From NCBI RefSeq assembly GCF_017310645.1, contig NZ_JAFLRH010000009.1:61210-125209 (forward strand): a stretch of DNA of 64,000 bases, in the 5' to 3' direction. Positions 8,248-16,776 of this stretch are shown here, one piece after another. The first letter of the stretch is position 1. Each line of letters opens with the position of its first letter. This stretch comes from Paradesulfitobacterium ferrireducens (GTDB lineage: Bacteria; Bacillota; Desulfitobacteriia; Desulfitobacteriales; Desulfitobacteriaceae). The notes beneath the pieces were generated by a model that ran no database searches, was not told the DNA's origin, and saw only the letters and a list, made by a program, of their open reading frames with translations. The position numbers and the translations under genes were made by a program.

Positions 8248-9225
8248 GTGAAAGAAAATGACTATGATAGAAAACAAAATCCTGATCAAGCTAGAATAAT
8301 GGAAAAAAAGAGATGGTTCGCCGTTGTGAATCCCGCCTCGGCCAGCGGACGTACAGGGAAGTTGTGGTTAACTTTTCGGGAAAAGCTTGAGGCTGCCGGT
8401 TGGGTTGTGGAATATGTCCTGACTTCGGGTCCGTGGGAGGCGGTGTCCATAACCCAAGCGGCCTTAGAGCGCGGGGAACGCAGAATCATGGCTGTGGGCG
8501 GGGATGGGACGCTCAATGAGGTCGTGAACGGGTTCTTTTCTGTAGATGAAGCTCTGAGACAGGAGGCTGAACTGGCCGTTCTGACTTATGGTACCGGAAG
8601 TGATTTCATCCGGACCTTGCGGATTGAACGGGGACTTGATTCTTTTCTGAAGGTATTAAACAGGGCCGAAATCATGCCGGTTGATGTAGGCCGAGTCGAA
8701 TACGAAAATATACAAGGGGAAGTTCTCACCCGCTATTTCCTGAACGTAGCGGATGTGGGCCTGGGTGCCGCCATCGCCGGTAAGGTAAATCAGACCGGTA
8801 AGGTACTGGGCGGAAAGATTTCTTTCTTATACGCCAGCATAAAAGTGATTCTCTCTTATCGCAATAAGATCTTCAAATGCCTGATTGATGGGGAAACAGT
8901 CATCGAGGGCAGGCTAAACAGCGTCATGGTTGCGAATGGCCGCTATTTTGGCGGGGGGATGATGATCGCGCCCGAGGCTGACCTGGCAGACGGCCAATTC
9001 GATGTCATAATCTTAGGGGATTTCTCTACCCTGCAATTGTTAAGGCACTTGCCTAAAATCTACCGCGGCAGCCACCTTAAGGTTCCGGGGGTTCTCGTTT
9101 ATCGCGGGCGCACGGTTGCTGTCCAGAGCCGGGATAAACTAATGCTCGAACTTGACGGAGAGCAGCCCGGTTTCGCTCCGGTAAAATTTTCAATTATCCC
9201 TCAGGCTTTAAAGCTTTGGAGGTAA
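8248..9225 (+). CDS. Diacylglycerol/lipid kinase, YegS/DgkB family
   Basis: A 325-residue lipid kinase. The nucleotide-binding GGDGTLNEVVNG motif is near residue 90, with the preceding NPASASGRTGK segment near 28 and YGTGSDFIRT near 115, all typical of the DAGK catalytic fold. Family members phosphorylate diacylglycerol or related lipids, and DgkB recycles the diacylglycerol released by lipoteichoic acid synthesis. The GTG at 8248 has a weak ribosome site; an in-frame ATG at 8299 gives an N-terminus closer to the family norm. It lies 34 bases downstream of pgcA. Confidence 0.85.
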   Translation: MKENDYDRKQNPDQARIMEKKRWFAVVNPASASGRTGKLWLTFREKLEAAGWVVEYVLTSGPWEAVSITQAALERGERRIMAVGGDGTLNEVVNGFFSVDEALRQEAELAVLTYGTGSDFIRTLRIERGLDSFLKVLNRAEIMPVDVGRVEYENIQGEVLTRYFLNVADVGLGAAIAGKVNQTGKVLGGKISFLYASIKVILSYRNKIFKCLIDGETVIEGRLNSVMVANGRYFGGGMMIAPEADLADGQFDVIILGDFSTLQLLRHLPKIYRGSHLKVPGVLVYRGRTVAVQSRDKLMLELDGEQPGFAPVKFSIIPQALKLWR

Positions 9226-9241
9226 TTTTTTTAACTTCAAA

Positions 9242-9280
9242 GGTCAGTCTTGGTCAAAAACTGTCTGACCAATATTGACC
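9242..9280 (+). promoter_or_regulatory. Paired CtsR-like operators upstream of clpB
   Basis: GGTCA at 9242-9246 and 9252-9256 form one heptad direct repeat with a 10-base period. TGACC at 9266-9270 and 9276-9280 form a second such repeat on the minus strand. The period and core match the CtsR heat-shock operator (GGTCAAA-N3-GGTCAAA). The second site overlaps the -35 box of the clpB promoter, as expected for repression. Confidence 0.8.
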
Positions 9281-9303
9281 TTCATACTTAAAAGGAATAT
9301 AAT
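9275..9303 (+). promoter_or_regulatory. Sigma-A promoter of clpB
   Basis: TTGACC (9275-9280) and TATAAT (9298-9303) are separated by 17 bases. The start would lie about 20 bases before the clpB ribosome site (AGAAGGAGG). The -35 box lies inside the second CtsR-like repeat. Confidence 0.8.
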
Positions 9304-9326
9304 TACAGCAGAAGGAGGGCTGAATT

Positions 9327-11918
9327 ATGTCATTTGATACCAATCGGTTTACGCAAAAATCTCAAGAAGCGATTATCAATGCCCAAGGTCTGACGGAGCG
9401 CAACGGGAATTCCCAAGTAGAGCCTGAACACCTTTTGCTTGCATTATTGGAACAAGGGGAAGGGGTAGTTCCCCAGGTTTTAAATAAGATGAACATTCCG
9501 CCAGGGTCCTTGATCCAAAAGGTTAGGCAGGAAATCCAGCGCCTGCCCCGAATCAGCGGCTCAGGTGTACAGCTCGGTATTTCTTCCCGCCTGCGCACGG
9601 TTTTAGTCGCTGCCCATGATGAGATGGATACCTTTGGGGATGAATATGTCAGTACAGAGCATCTCTTGCTGGCGCTTTTAGAAAAAGCCGGAGGTGCGGC
9701 CGCCCAGATTCTTAAGCAAGCAGGCATTACCCGGGAGCGGCTTTTGCAGGCCTTGCGCGAAGTCCGCGGAACCCAGCGCGTAACCGGGCAGAATCCGGAA
9801 AACACCTACAATGCCTTGGAACACTTCGGGCGTAACTTGGTCGAGCACGCCCGCCGCGGTAAATTAGACCCGGTGATCGGCAGGGATGAGGAGATCAGGC
9901 GGGTGATTCAGATTCTCTCGCGCCGCACCAAGAATAATCCGGTCCTGATCGGGGAACCGGGTGTTGGGAAAACGGCGATTGTTGAAGGTTTGGCCCAGCG
10001 GATTGTGCGGGGAGATGTGCCGCAGGCCCTCGAAAATAAGGAAGTGTTTTCCCTCGATATGGGTGCTTTGATTGCAGGGGCCAAATACCGGGGGGAATTT
10101 GAGGAGCGCTTAAAGGCCGTGCTCAAAGAGGTTCAAGAGCGCGAAGATGTCATTTTATTTATCGATGAGCTCCATAACGTCGTCGGAGCCGGGGCGGCCG
10201 AAGGGGCGATGGATGCAGGAAATATTATGAAGCCCATGCTGGCGCGCGGGGAACTGCATATGGTGGGGGCCACCACCCTGGATGAATACCGCAAGCACAT
10301 TGAAAAAGATGCAGCTCTGGAACGGCGTTTTCAGCCGGTGGTTGTGGGAGCGCCCACGGTGGAAGACACGATTTCGATTCTTAGGGGTCTAAAAGAACGC
10401 TATGAATCGCATCACGGGGTGCGGATCACAGACGCGGCGATTATTGCAGCGGCTGTGCTCTCTGACCGCTATATCAGCGACCGATTTCTCCCGGATAAAG
10501 CGATTGACCTTATTGATGAGGCAGCGGCGCGCATGCGCATGGAGATTACGAGCGACCCCTTTGAGTTGGACCAGATCAAGCGCCGCAGCATGCAGCTGGA
10601 AATCGAGCGGGAGGCTTTAAAGAAAGAAAAGGATGAATCGAGCAAGGAACGCCTGGAAAGGATTGAACAAGAGCTGGCACAGCTCAAGCAAGAACGGGAG
10701 ATACTGGAAACCCAGCTTAAGAGAGAGCGTGAGATCTTGGCCAACATTCAGGCCCTTAAGGAAAAGATTGAACGCGCACGGGTCCAGATGGAGCAAGCCC
10801 AGCAGCAGCTGGATTATAATAAGGCTGCTGAATTGCAGTATGGGATATTGCCAAGTTTGGAAAAAGAATTAGCCCAGGCGGAAGAGCAGCTGCAGAGTAA
10901 GAACAATTCTCTCTTAAAGCAGGAAGTGGATGAGCAGGATGTCGCTGAAGTTGTGGCCAAGTGGACCAATGTTCCGGTCACCAAGCTGATGGAAAGTGAA
11001 ATGGATAAGCTTGTGCACATGGAAGAGCGCATCCACGGGCGTGTGGTAGGGCAGGAAGAAGCAGTACGGGCAGTTGCCGATGCCGTCCGGCGGGCGCGGG
11101 CCGGCTTGCAGGATCCGAACCGGCCGCTGGGTTCGTTTCTTTTCCTTGGCCCTACCGGAGTCGGGAAAACGGAACTGGCCAGAGCCTTGGCCGAATTTCT
11201 CTTTGATGATGAGCAAGCCTTAGTGCGCATCGATATGTCCGAATATATGGAGAAGCACACCGTAGCCCGCTTGCTGGGAGCCCCCCCGGGCTATGTCGGA
11301 TATGAGGAAGGCGGCCAGTTGACTGAGGCCGTGCGCCGCCGCCCGTATTCGGTTATACTGTTCGATGAGGTGGAAAAAGCCCATGGGGATGTGTTTAATG
11401 TCCTCCTGCAGCTGTTGGATGATGGGCGCTTGACCGATGGACAGGGGCGGATGGTTAACTTTAAGAATACAGTCGTTATTCTCACCAGTAATATCGCCAG
11501 CCCCGTGATTCAAGAACTGACGCACCGGGGAACTGACCAGGAAGAGCTACGTTCCCGGGTGCAGGAAGAACTGCGCCATTTTTTCCGGCCGGAATTTCTG
11601 AACCGTCTCGATGAAATAATTGTTTTCCATCCGCTTGCCAAAGAACACATCGGGCGCATTGTGGATATTCAGCTTGCGCTTTTGCGCCGGCGCTTGGCGG
11701 AGCGCAAGCTCACGCTTGAACTGACGGAAGCTGCCAAAATGCGCTTAGCTGAAGAAGGATATGATCCGGTCTACGGAGCCCGTCCTCTGAAGCGGGTAAT
11801 CCAGCAGCGCCTGCAAAACCCACTCGCTTTCAAACTTTTGCAGGGTGAATTTAAAGAAGGAGAGCATATCCTGGTAGACATTGGGTCAAGCGGGGAATAT
11901 TCGTTCGGTAGGCAGTAA
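9327..11918 (+). CDS. clpB: ATP-dependent protein disaggregase ClpB
   Basis: An 863-residue Hsp100 chaperone that, with DnaK, extracts polypeptides from aggregates. Domains in order: two Clp N-terminal repeats (about 1-145), AAA-1 with Walker A GEPGVGKT near 209 and Walker [11 protein letters not shown], a long coiled-coil middle domain (about 405-530) that distinguishes ClpB from ClpC and ClpA, and AAA-2 with GPTGVGKT near 608 followed by the C-terminal D2-small domain. No ClpP-docking loop is apparent. The CtsR-type operator upstream indicates heat or protein-stress induction. Confidence 0.96.
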   Translation: MSFDTNRFTQKSQEAIINAQGLTERNGNSQVEPEHLLLALLEQGEGVVPQVLNKMNIPPGSLIQKVRQEIQRLPRISGSGVQLGISSRLRTVLVAAHDEMDTFGDEYVSTEHLLLALLEKAGGAAAQILKQAGITRERLLQALREVRGTQRVTGQNPENTYNALEHFGRNLVEHARRGKLDPVIGRDEEIRRVIQILSRRTKNNPVLIGEPGVGKTAIVEGLAQRIVRGDVPQALENKEVFSLDMGALIAGAKYRGEFEERLKAVLKEVQEREDVILFIDELHNVVGAGAAEGAMDAGNIMKPMLARGELHMVGATTLDEYRKHIEKDAALERRFQPVVVGAPTVEDTISILRGLKERYESHHGVRITDAAIIAAAVLSDRYISDRFLPDKAIDLIDEAAARMRMEITSDPFELDQIKRRSMQLEIEREALKKEKDESSKERLERIEQELAQLKQEREILETQLKREREILANIQALKEKIERARVQMEQAQQQLDYNKAAELQYGILPSLEKELAQAEEQLQSKNNSLLKQEVDEQDVAEVVAKWTNVPVTKLMESEMDKLVHMEERIHGRVVGQEEAVRAVADAVRRARAGLQDPNRPLGSFLFLGPTGVGKTELARALAEFLFDDEQALVRIDMSEYMEKHTVARLLGAPPGYVGYEEGGQLTEAVRRRPYSVILFDEVEKAHGDVFNVLLQLLDDGRLTDGQGRMVNFKNTVVILTSNIASPVIQELTHRGTDQEELRSRVQEELRHFFRPEFLNRLDEIIVFHPLAKEHIGRIVDIQLALLRRRLAERKLTLELTEAAKMRLAEEGYDPVYGARPLKRVIQQRLQNPLAFKLLQGEFKEGEHILVDIGSSGEYSFGRQ

Positions 11919-11929
11919 TAAGTTGAAGG

Positions 11930-12140
11930 AGTCAGAATTCAGTAGTCAGTAGTCAGTAGTCAGTAGTTAAAAGGAACAGATGTTAAAGGGAACTGTTAAT
12001 TTAGTCCGGCTCCAGATATAATAAGTAGGAGCCGGACGTTTCTGTAGCTTATAGATTATTACTAATAGGTTCTCACATGTTTTCTCCGTCTTTTATTCTG
12101 ACTCCTGTCTTCTGAATCCTGTCTACTCACTAGTCATTGT
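11930..12140. repeat. Imperfect-palindromic repeat element between clpB and ubiD
   Basis: The left part carries four tandem CAGTAGT units (11940-11967) preceded by GAGTCAGAATT. The right part (about 12095-12140) carries the complementary sense, ATTCTGACTCCTGTC followed by TTCTGAATCCTGTCTACT. The ends therefore form a long imperfect inverted repeat. A similar arrangement occurs at 32257-32375 and a fragment at 18727-18765. Confidence 0.65.
12004..12037 (+). terminator. Hairpin, possible clpB terminator
   Basis: GTCCGGCTCC (12004-12013) pairs perfectly with GGAGCCGGAC (12028-12037). The tail is only GTTTCTGT, so termination efficiency is uncertain. It sits in the middle of the repeat element. 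Confidence 0.5.
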
Positions 12141-12167
12141 TTACTTATAAGTGATCGAGGTGGCCGT

Positions 12168-13940
12168 ATGTATCAAAACTTGCGCCAGTTTCTGGCTTAT
12201 CTGCGCCAGGAGAAGATGCTGGCAGAAATAGAGGCTGAAGTTGACCCTTATCTCGAATTGCCGGAAATTCACCGGCGGGTGATTGATGCCGAAGGGCCGG
12301 CGCTCTTATTCACCAAGGTGAAGGGGAGCAGTTTTCCGGTAGTAACGAATATGTTCGGGACCAGCCGGCGCGTTGATTTGGCAGTCGGCCCCAAGCCGGA
12401 ACGGATTGTCCAACAGGCGGTCAAGGCTTTGCCAAGCCTTGTACCTCCTCGTCTTAAGACCCTGTGGCAGGAAAGAGAATGGCTGACATCCTTAACTAAA
12501 ATCGGACTGCGCACGGTGAAAGAGGGACAAGCTCCGGTACTGGAAGTACGGGAGCAAACCGTTGATTTGAGGAAACTACCGGCGCTTACGAGCTGGCCGG
12601 AAGACGGAGGGCCTTTCATCACCCTGCCTTTGGTCTATACCGAGCACCCTGCCACCGGGGAGCATAATTTAGGGATGTACCGGATTCACATTCAAGAGGC
12701 CGCGCAAACCGGAATTCACTGGCAGATACATAAAGGCGGGGGTTTCCACCATTATGAGGCGGAGCGCCTGGGTCAAGATCTCCCGGTCACTCTTTTCATG
12801 GGGGGTCCGCCTGCTCTTATCCTTGCAGCCATTGCCCCTCTGCCGGAGATGCTTCCGGAGCTGATATTCACCTCCTTTTTAATGGGGGAAAAGCTCTCCC
12901 GGGTCCAGACAGAAGCGCACCCGCATCCGCTCATTGCCGAGGCGGAATTTGCGTTCTGCGGTATGGTCCCGGCTAAAGTCCGGCGGCCGGAAGGCCCGTT
13001 TGGGGATCATTACGGGTACTATTCCTTAGAACACGATTTTCCGGTCTTCAAAATACATACTGTTTTTCGGCGGCGGGATGCCATTTACCCGGCGACCGTA
13101 GTGGGCAAACCCCGCCAGGAAGATTATTTTATTGGGGAGTATTTGCAGGCCTTGCTGGCTCCGCTGTTCCCGGTAGTAATGCCGGGAGTTAAGTCTTTGT
13201 GGACGTATGCGGAAACCGGGTTTCATGCGTTGGCTGCCGCAGTGGTTAGGGAAAGCTATCACCGGGAAGCGGTTGCCCATGCCTGGCGCATTCTCGGGGA
13301 AGGGCAGCTTACCCTGACCAAGTTCCTTTTAATAACGGATATACCGACTGATTTCAGCCATTTCAAAGGGTTGCTGGAAACGGTTCTCGAGCGTTTTGAA
13401 CCGGAAGCGGATCTTATCATTATTCCGGAAACCTCGATGGATACCCTGGACTATACCGGGCGCCGCCTGAATCATGGCAGTAAAGCGGTAATGCTCGGTC
13501 TAGGTTCACCTAAGAAAAAGCTTCCTGAAGAGTATACCGGCGGCAAGCTGCCGCAGATTCCGGAAGCCAGGCCGTTCTGTCCCGGGTGTTTGGTCCTTCA
13601 GGCTCCGGCCTTCAGCGGACAGGAGCATCTGGCCCAAGATTTGCTTGACTTGGTGCAGGAAGAGGGCAGAAAGGAGTGGCCGCTTTATATCCTAGTGGAT
13701 GATCTGGAGCATGCTTTAGACCAAACCGGCTTTTTATGGCAGGTATTTACCCGCTTTGATCCGGCCCATGATATTTACGTTAAGACTGAGGTAAAGCACA
13801 ACCGCTTGGTTTACCAGGGACCCATGATTATTGATGCGCGCATGAAGCCCGGGTATCCCAAGGAACTGGTTCCTGATCCGGAAACGGTGAAGCTTGTGGA
13901 CCGGCGCTGGCAGGAGTACGGGCTTAAGCTGCCAAACTAG
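12168..13940 (+). CDS. UbiD-family decarboxylase
   Basis: A 590-residue member of the UbiD family of prenyl-FMN-dependent (de)carboxylases. The N-terminus (LRQFLAYLRQEKMLAEIEAEVDP) and the segment EGPFGDHYGYYS near 275, which matches the family's active-site region, support the assignment. It is about 100 residues longer than E. coli UbiD, like the long subfamily often annotated as menaquinone-pathway decarboxylases. With a menaquinone-dependent fumarate reductase in the window, a role in menaquinone synthesis is reasonable, but aromatic acid decarboxylation cannot be excluded. No ubiX prenyltransferase gene is adjacent. The start is set by GAGGTGG eight bases before the ATG. Confidence 0.8.
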   Translation: MYQNLRQFLAYLRQEKMLAEIEAEVDPYLELPEIHRRVIDAEGPALLFTKVKGSSFPVVTNMFGTSRRVDLAVGPKPERIVQQAVKALPSLVPPRLKTLWQEREWLTSLTKIGLRTVKEGQAPVLEVREQTVDLRKLPALTSWPEDGGPFITLPLVYTEHPATGEHNLGMYRIHIQEAAQTGIHWQIHKGGGFHHYEAERLGQDLPVTLFMGGPPALILAAIAPLPEMLPELIFTSFLMGEKLSRVQTEAHPHPLIAEAEFAFCGMVPAKVRRPEGPFGDHYGYYSLEHDFPVFKIHTVFRRRDAIYPATVVGKPRQEDYFIGEYLQALLAPLFPVVMPGVKSLWTYAETGFHALAAAVVRESYHREAVAHAWRILGEGQLTLTKFLLITDIPTDFSHFKGLLETVLERFEPEADLIIIPETSMDTLDYTGRRLNHGSKAVMLGLGSPKKKLPEEYTGGKLPQIPEARPFCPGCLVLQAPAFSGQEHLAQDLLDLVQEEGRKEWPLYILVDDLEHALDQTGFLWQVFTRFDPAHDIYVKTEVKHNRLVYQGPMIIDARMKPGYPKELVPDPETVKLVDRRWQEYGLKLPN

Positions 13941-13994
13941 CTGCGGCACATCAGGGAATCGTCTGTTTTAGTAGGTGGGGGGAGATGGGTACCG

Positions 13995-14384
13995 ATGGAA
14001 GAATGGTCCTTCTTATGCGCAACCAAAGGGGATTTGGAAGCGGATATCATTCAAGGCTTTCTGGAAGAACAGGGAATTCCGACCGTGAGACGCTATCCGG
14101 ATTTTGCTCAGGTGATGAAAGTTTACAGCGGCAGCGGGGCGGTGGATCTATATGTGCGTTCAGCGGATAAAGAGGTTGCTGCGCAGCTTTTAAGTGCCCA
14201 AAATACAGAACCCGCCGTAAAAGATTATTCTCATGCGGCAGGTCTTTCGGCAGACAATCATTCAGATGTAGGATACCCTCGTATAGACAATGCGGGATTT
14301 TTAGCCGTCGCTGTCATTGGTGTTGTAGTTTTAGTCTTGGTTCTCAGTATCTTCTTTAAGAATGACTTCTTCTTTGGTAAGTAA
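13995..14384 (+). CDS. DUF2007-type protein with C-terminal membrane helix
   Basis: A 129-residue protein. The first 70 residues (from EWSFLCATKGDLEADIIQGF) resemble DUF2007, a small alpha/beta domain proposed to bind signalling ligands. A single hydrophobic helix, FLAVAVIGVVVLVLVLSIFF, sits near the C-terminus. The last 54 bases overlap the convergent DivIVA-like gene. Function unknown; the domain call rests on the N-terminal pattern only. Confidence 0.6.
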   Translation: MEEWSFLCATKGDLEADIIQGFLEEQGIPTVRRYPDFAQVMKVYSGSGAVDLYVRSADKEVAAQLLSAQNTEPAVKDYSHAAGLSADNHSDVGYPRIDNAGFLAVAVIGVVVLVLVLSIFFKNDFFFGK

Positions 14385-14870
14385 TGCCGCGGCAACTTCC
14401 AGGTGAGCCATTGCTTGCTCCAACATTTGTTCAAGGGAATCTTTTGCGCTTTGAAGCGCATCTTTTTCTTGTTCCAAACTCGCAAGTTCAGCGCGCTGAC
14501 CGGCAATTAAAGATTCCAGTTCAGCGGCTTTTCTTTCGGCTTCGGATATAGCTTCTTCAATCGTCATTTCCGCTTCGGCGCGGGCGGATTCCAAGAGCTT
14601 TTCGGCCTTAGACTCTGCTTCTTCCCGAACCTGATTGGCTATTTTTTGGGCGTTAAGCAAGGCATCACGCAGTTCTTTTTCCATTTCTACATAGGACTTT
14701 AAGCGGTGTTCGAACTCCTGAGTCTGTTCGCGCAGGCTATTGACCTGTAAACGCAATTCTTTGTTCGCGGCATTGAGATCGGCCAGTTGTTGCTGCATTT
14801 CGGCCCAAGCCTGATCCACGCTTTCCGGCTCGTACCCGCGCATGACCCGCTTAAAATTCGGAAGTTTCAT
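14331..14870 (-). CDS. DivIVA-like coiled-coil protein
   Basis: A 179-residue protein with the DivIVA N-terminal signature (FKRVMRGYEPESVDQAW, where RGY-x-x-x-x-VD is conserved) and then an almost continuous coiled coil to about residue 165. DivIVA-domain proteins mark curved membrane and recruit division, polarity or envelope factors. This one is short, lacks an obvious second domain and is not next to the usual sepF/ylmG cluster, so it may be a GpsB- or DivIVA-related paralogue. The ATG at 14870 is preferred over 14876 because GAGGGGG then sits at proper spacing. It overlaps the convergent DUF2007 gene by 54 bases. Confidence 0.75.
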   Translation of the reverse strand: MKLPNFKRVMRGYEPESVDQAWAEMQQQLADLNAANKELRLQVNSLREQTQEFEHRLKSYVEMEKELRDALLNAQKIANQVREEAESKAEKLLESARAEAEMTIEEAISEAERKAAELESLIAGQRAELASLEQEKDALQSAKDSLEQMLEQAMAHLEVAAALLTKEEVILKEDTENQD

Positions 14871-15023
14871 AGACATCCCCCTCAGTTTGCATACGATTAA
14901 TTGTAGTCTAACATGCTATCCGTTTTTAGGGAAGATTACCTTAGCTGAATGAATAATTTATGCCTAAACTGCGCAACCTGAGAATGTATTTTTTAACAGA
15001 ACGTTCCAAAAGGGGGTCAGTTA

Positions 15024-15233
15024 ATGCAGTACAATGATACGGAGAAAAAGAAGATTTTTGATGAAGGCATGTTAACCCGGAGTATGGTCGAGACTGAAGT
15101 GGCTTTGAAGAAGTGCCAGCTTTATGCCGACATGGCCAGTGATCCTTCTGTCAAATCCTTTTTTAAGGATCAAGCCAAAGGGCTGGAGGATGCGCTTGAT
15201 TTTATCCGCAAAGGGTTAAGTGATCTTGTCTAA
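15024..15233 (+). CDS. Small helical protein of unknown function
   Basis: A 69-residue, charged, fully alpha-helical looking protein with a strong ribosome site (AAGGGGGT). It forms a pair with the next gene 18 bases downstream; both have the heptad-like spacing seen in CotF-like and ferritin-like helical-bundle proteins, but I recognise no defined family. Cotranscription is likely because a shared terminator follows the second gene. Confidence 0.6.
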   Translation: MQYNDTEKKKIFDEGMLTRSMVETEVALKKCQLYADMASDPSVKSFFKDQAKGLEDALDFIRKGLSDLV

Positions 15234-15251
15234 AGGAAGGGGAGTATAATC

Positions 15252-15449
15252 TTGAGCAATTTTACAGATCTCGACATGTTATATGACTATGAAAAAGATG
15301 TGGCCGGAGCAGCCATGGGCTACATGACCTTGGCAACGCGTGCTCACCACAATATCTTAAGAGACCGTTACATCCGGTTGGCGAATGAAGCAACCGATGC
15401 CCACTCTAAAGTAAGCAAGCTGATCAGTAAAATGGGTGGTATCGCCTAA
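15252..15449 (+). CDS. Small helical protein, possibly spore-coat (CotF) like
   Basis: A 65-residue helical protein starting with TTG, preceded by GGAAGGGGAG at 15235-15244. The sequence ITLA-like core (YDYEKDVAGAAMGYMTLATRA) and following DRYIRLANEATDAHSKV resemble the helical repeats of short CotF-like proteins of sporulating Firmicutes. The resemblance is weak. It is followed by a hairpin terminator. Confidence 0.55.
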   Translation: MSNFTDLDMLYDYEKDVAGAAMGYMTLATRAHHNILRDRYIRLANEATDAHSKVSKLISKMGGIA

Positions 15450-15473
15450 GTTTAATTAAACTATGTAAAGCAG

Positions 15474-15515
15474 AAGGCTGTCCTAAGCGTAATCATTAAG
15501 GACAGCCTTAATTAT
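15474..15515 (+). terminator. Terminator between convergent genes
   Basis: AAGGCTGTCCT (15474-15484) pairs with AGGACAGCCTT (15499-15509), followed by AATTATTTA. It could serve the small-protein pair on the plus strand and the sigma factor gene on the minus strand. Confidence 0.7.
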
Positions 15516-15524
15516 TTAGGAAAA

Positions 15525-16142
15525 TTAGCCCGCCTGACGGGAACGGTATTGCATGGTCTTTCGGCGAATCCGCTGGATGGCATTATCCAATGATTTAGGA
15601 GTGAGGCCGAAACGCTCAGTCACTTCGCGCTGCCGGTATCCGGCAATAAAATGATAATGAAATACTAAACGTTCCAGCTGTGACAGTTCCTGAGTCAGCT
15701 CTTGAACTAAGTTGCGTGCTTCATCGAGGGCAATGATAGTCGTTTCAGGGTCATCCATATTGGACATGGCATTAAGGAAAGTCTCATCTTGGTCCTCGGA
15801 CAGAGAATTGTTCAAAGAAAAGGCTGCATTAAAGTAAAGGTGTTTTTGCCTGTTATGAGCGCGCAGACTGTCAATCAGCTTGCGTTTAATCACCATCCGC
15901 AGGAAATGCCGGAAAGGGATATTGGAATCTAATTTATAAGATTGTACTGCTTTGTAAATGGCAATCCGCCCGTCTTGAACCAGATCGTCATAGTCTGCCC
16001 TTTGTAAAAAGTATTTACAGGCAATTTTCCGGATCTCCGGCTCATAATAAGAAATAAGGCGGTTAAAAGCTTCATCATCTCCTGAGTGAGCGGCATAGAG
16101 CATGTCTTTTTCTTCTTCTGAGGATAAAGTTGGTGTGGTCAT
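15525..16142 (-). CDS. RNA polymerase sigma-70 family factor (SigH-like)
   Basis: A 205-residue sigma factor. Region 2 is clear (SYYEPEIRKIACKYFLQRADYDDLVQDGRIAIYKAVQSY) and region 4 is the helix-turn-helix segment YRQREVTERFGLTPKSLDNAIQRIRRKT. Length and arrangement fit the SigH-type branch rather than ECF factors. The start at 16142 is chosen because AAGGAG lies 10 bases upstream; the longer frame to 16241 has no ribosome site. It lies 108 bases downstream of ribH on the same strand. It is not in the usual sigH neighbourhood (rpmG-secE), so its regulon is unknown. Confidence 0.85.
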   Translation of the reverse strand: MTTPTLSSEEEKDMLYAAHSGDDEAFNRLISYYEPEIRKIACKYFLQRADYDDLVQDGRIAIYKAVQSYKLDSNIPFRHFLRMVIKRKLIDSLRAHNRQKHLYFNAAFSLNNSLSEDQDETFLNAMSNMDDPETTIIALDEARNLVQELTQELSQLERLVFHYHFIAGYRQREVTERFGLTPKSLDNAIQRIRRKTMQYRSRQAG

Positions 16143-16250
16143 TGCGCTCAGCTCCTTGTCAAAAGTTAGACTTGTTCTACCATATGAGTCTAATGGAGAA
16201 TGAATGCTTTGACAAGGAAAATTTTGTGGACATATAACCATAATCTGGTA

Positions 16251-16718
16251 TTACATTGATATTTGTTTGAGTAAATTGGCTGTCTCCATTGCGGTGACCG
16301 CCGCATCAAAGCCTTTATTCCCGGCTTTCGTTCCGGCCCGCTCAATGGCTTGTTCAATATTATCCGTGGTGAGCACACCGAAAATGATGGGTAAACCGGT
16401 CTGTAAGGAGGCATTGGCGACTCCTTTACTGACTTCAGCGCTGACGTAGTCAAAGTGGGGCGTGGCTCCCCGAATTACAGCACCCAGGCAAATCACGGCA
16501 TCATAGCGGTTGGATTCAGCCAGTTTTTTGGCCAGGAGGGGAATCTCAAAGGCTCCCGGGACCCAGGCGATCTCTATGTCTTCTTCCTCAACCCCGTGGC
16601 GTTTTAAGGCATCCAGTGCGCCGGCTAGGAGCTTGCTAGTGATAAATTCATTAAAACGGGCTGCAACAATTCCAAATTTAAGCCCGTTACCCATTAATTT
16701 TCCTTCATAAGTTTTCAA
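16251..16718 (-). CDS. ribH: 6,7-dimethyl-8-ribityllumazine synthase RibH
   Basis: A 155-residue enzyme that condenses the pyrimidine dione with 3,4-dihydroxy-2-butanone 4-phosphate in riboflavin synthesis and assembles as an icosahedral shell. Recognisable segments are [11 protein letters not shown] at the N-terminus, [16 protein letters not shown] near 50, and [16 protein letters not shown] near 80 with the catalytic histidine. TTG at 16718 is the probable start because AGGAGG is then nine bases away, and the product begins KTYEGKL like other RibH proteins; the ATG three codons upstream abuts the ribosome site. Last gene of the rib operon. Confidence 0.95.
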   Translation of the reverse strand: MKTYEGKLMGNGLKFGIVAARFNEFITSKLLAGALDALKRHGVEEEDIEIAWVPGAFEIPLLAKKLAESNRYDAVICLGAVIRGATPHFDYVSAEVSKGVANASLQTGLPIIFGVLTTDNIEQAIERAGTKAGNKGFDAAVTAMETANLLKQISM

Positions 16719-16776
16719 TGTGTTCATCCTCCTAAAACTTCATGTGTCTAAAGACTTTACCCGGATTTTTATAAAA

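Noticed and set aside
10814..11260. Long minus-strand frame inside clpB
   Set aside because: Shadow of a well-conserved plus-strand gene; Ser/Cys-rich composition is typical of antisense translation.
11940..11967. Tandem CAGTAGT units as a CRISPR-like array
   Set aside because: The unit is 7 bases with no spacers and there are no cas genes; it is part of the dispersed palindromic repeat.
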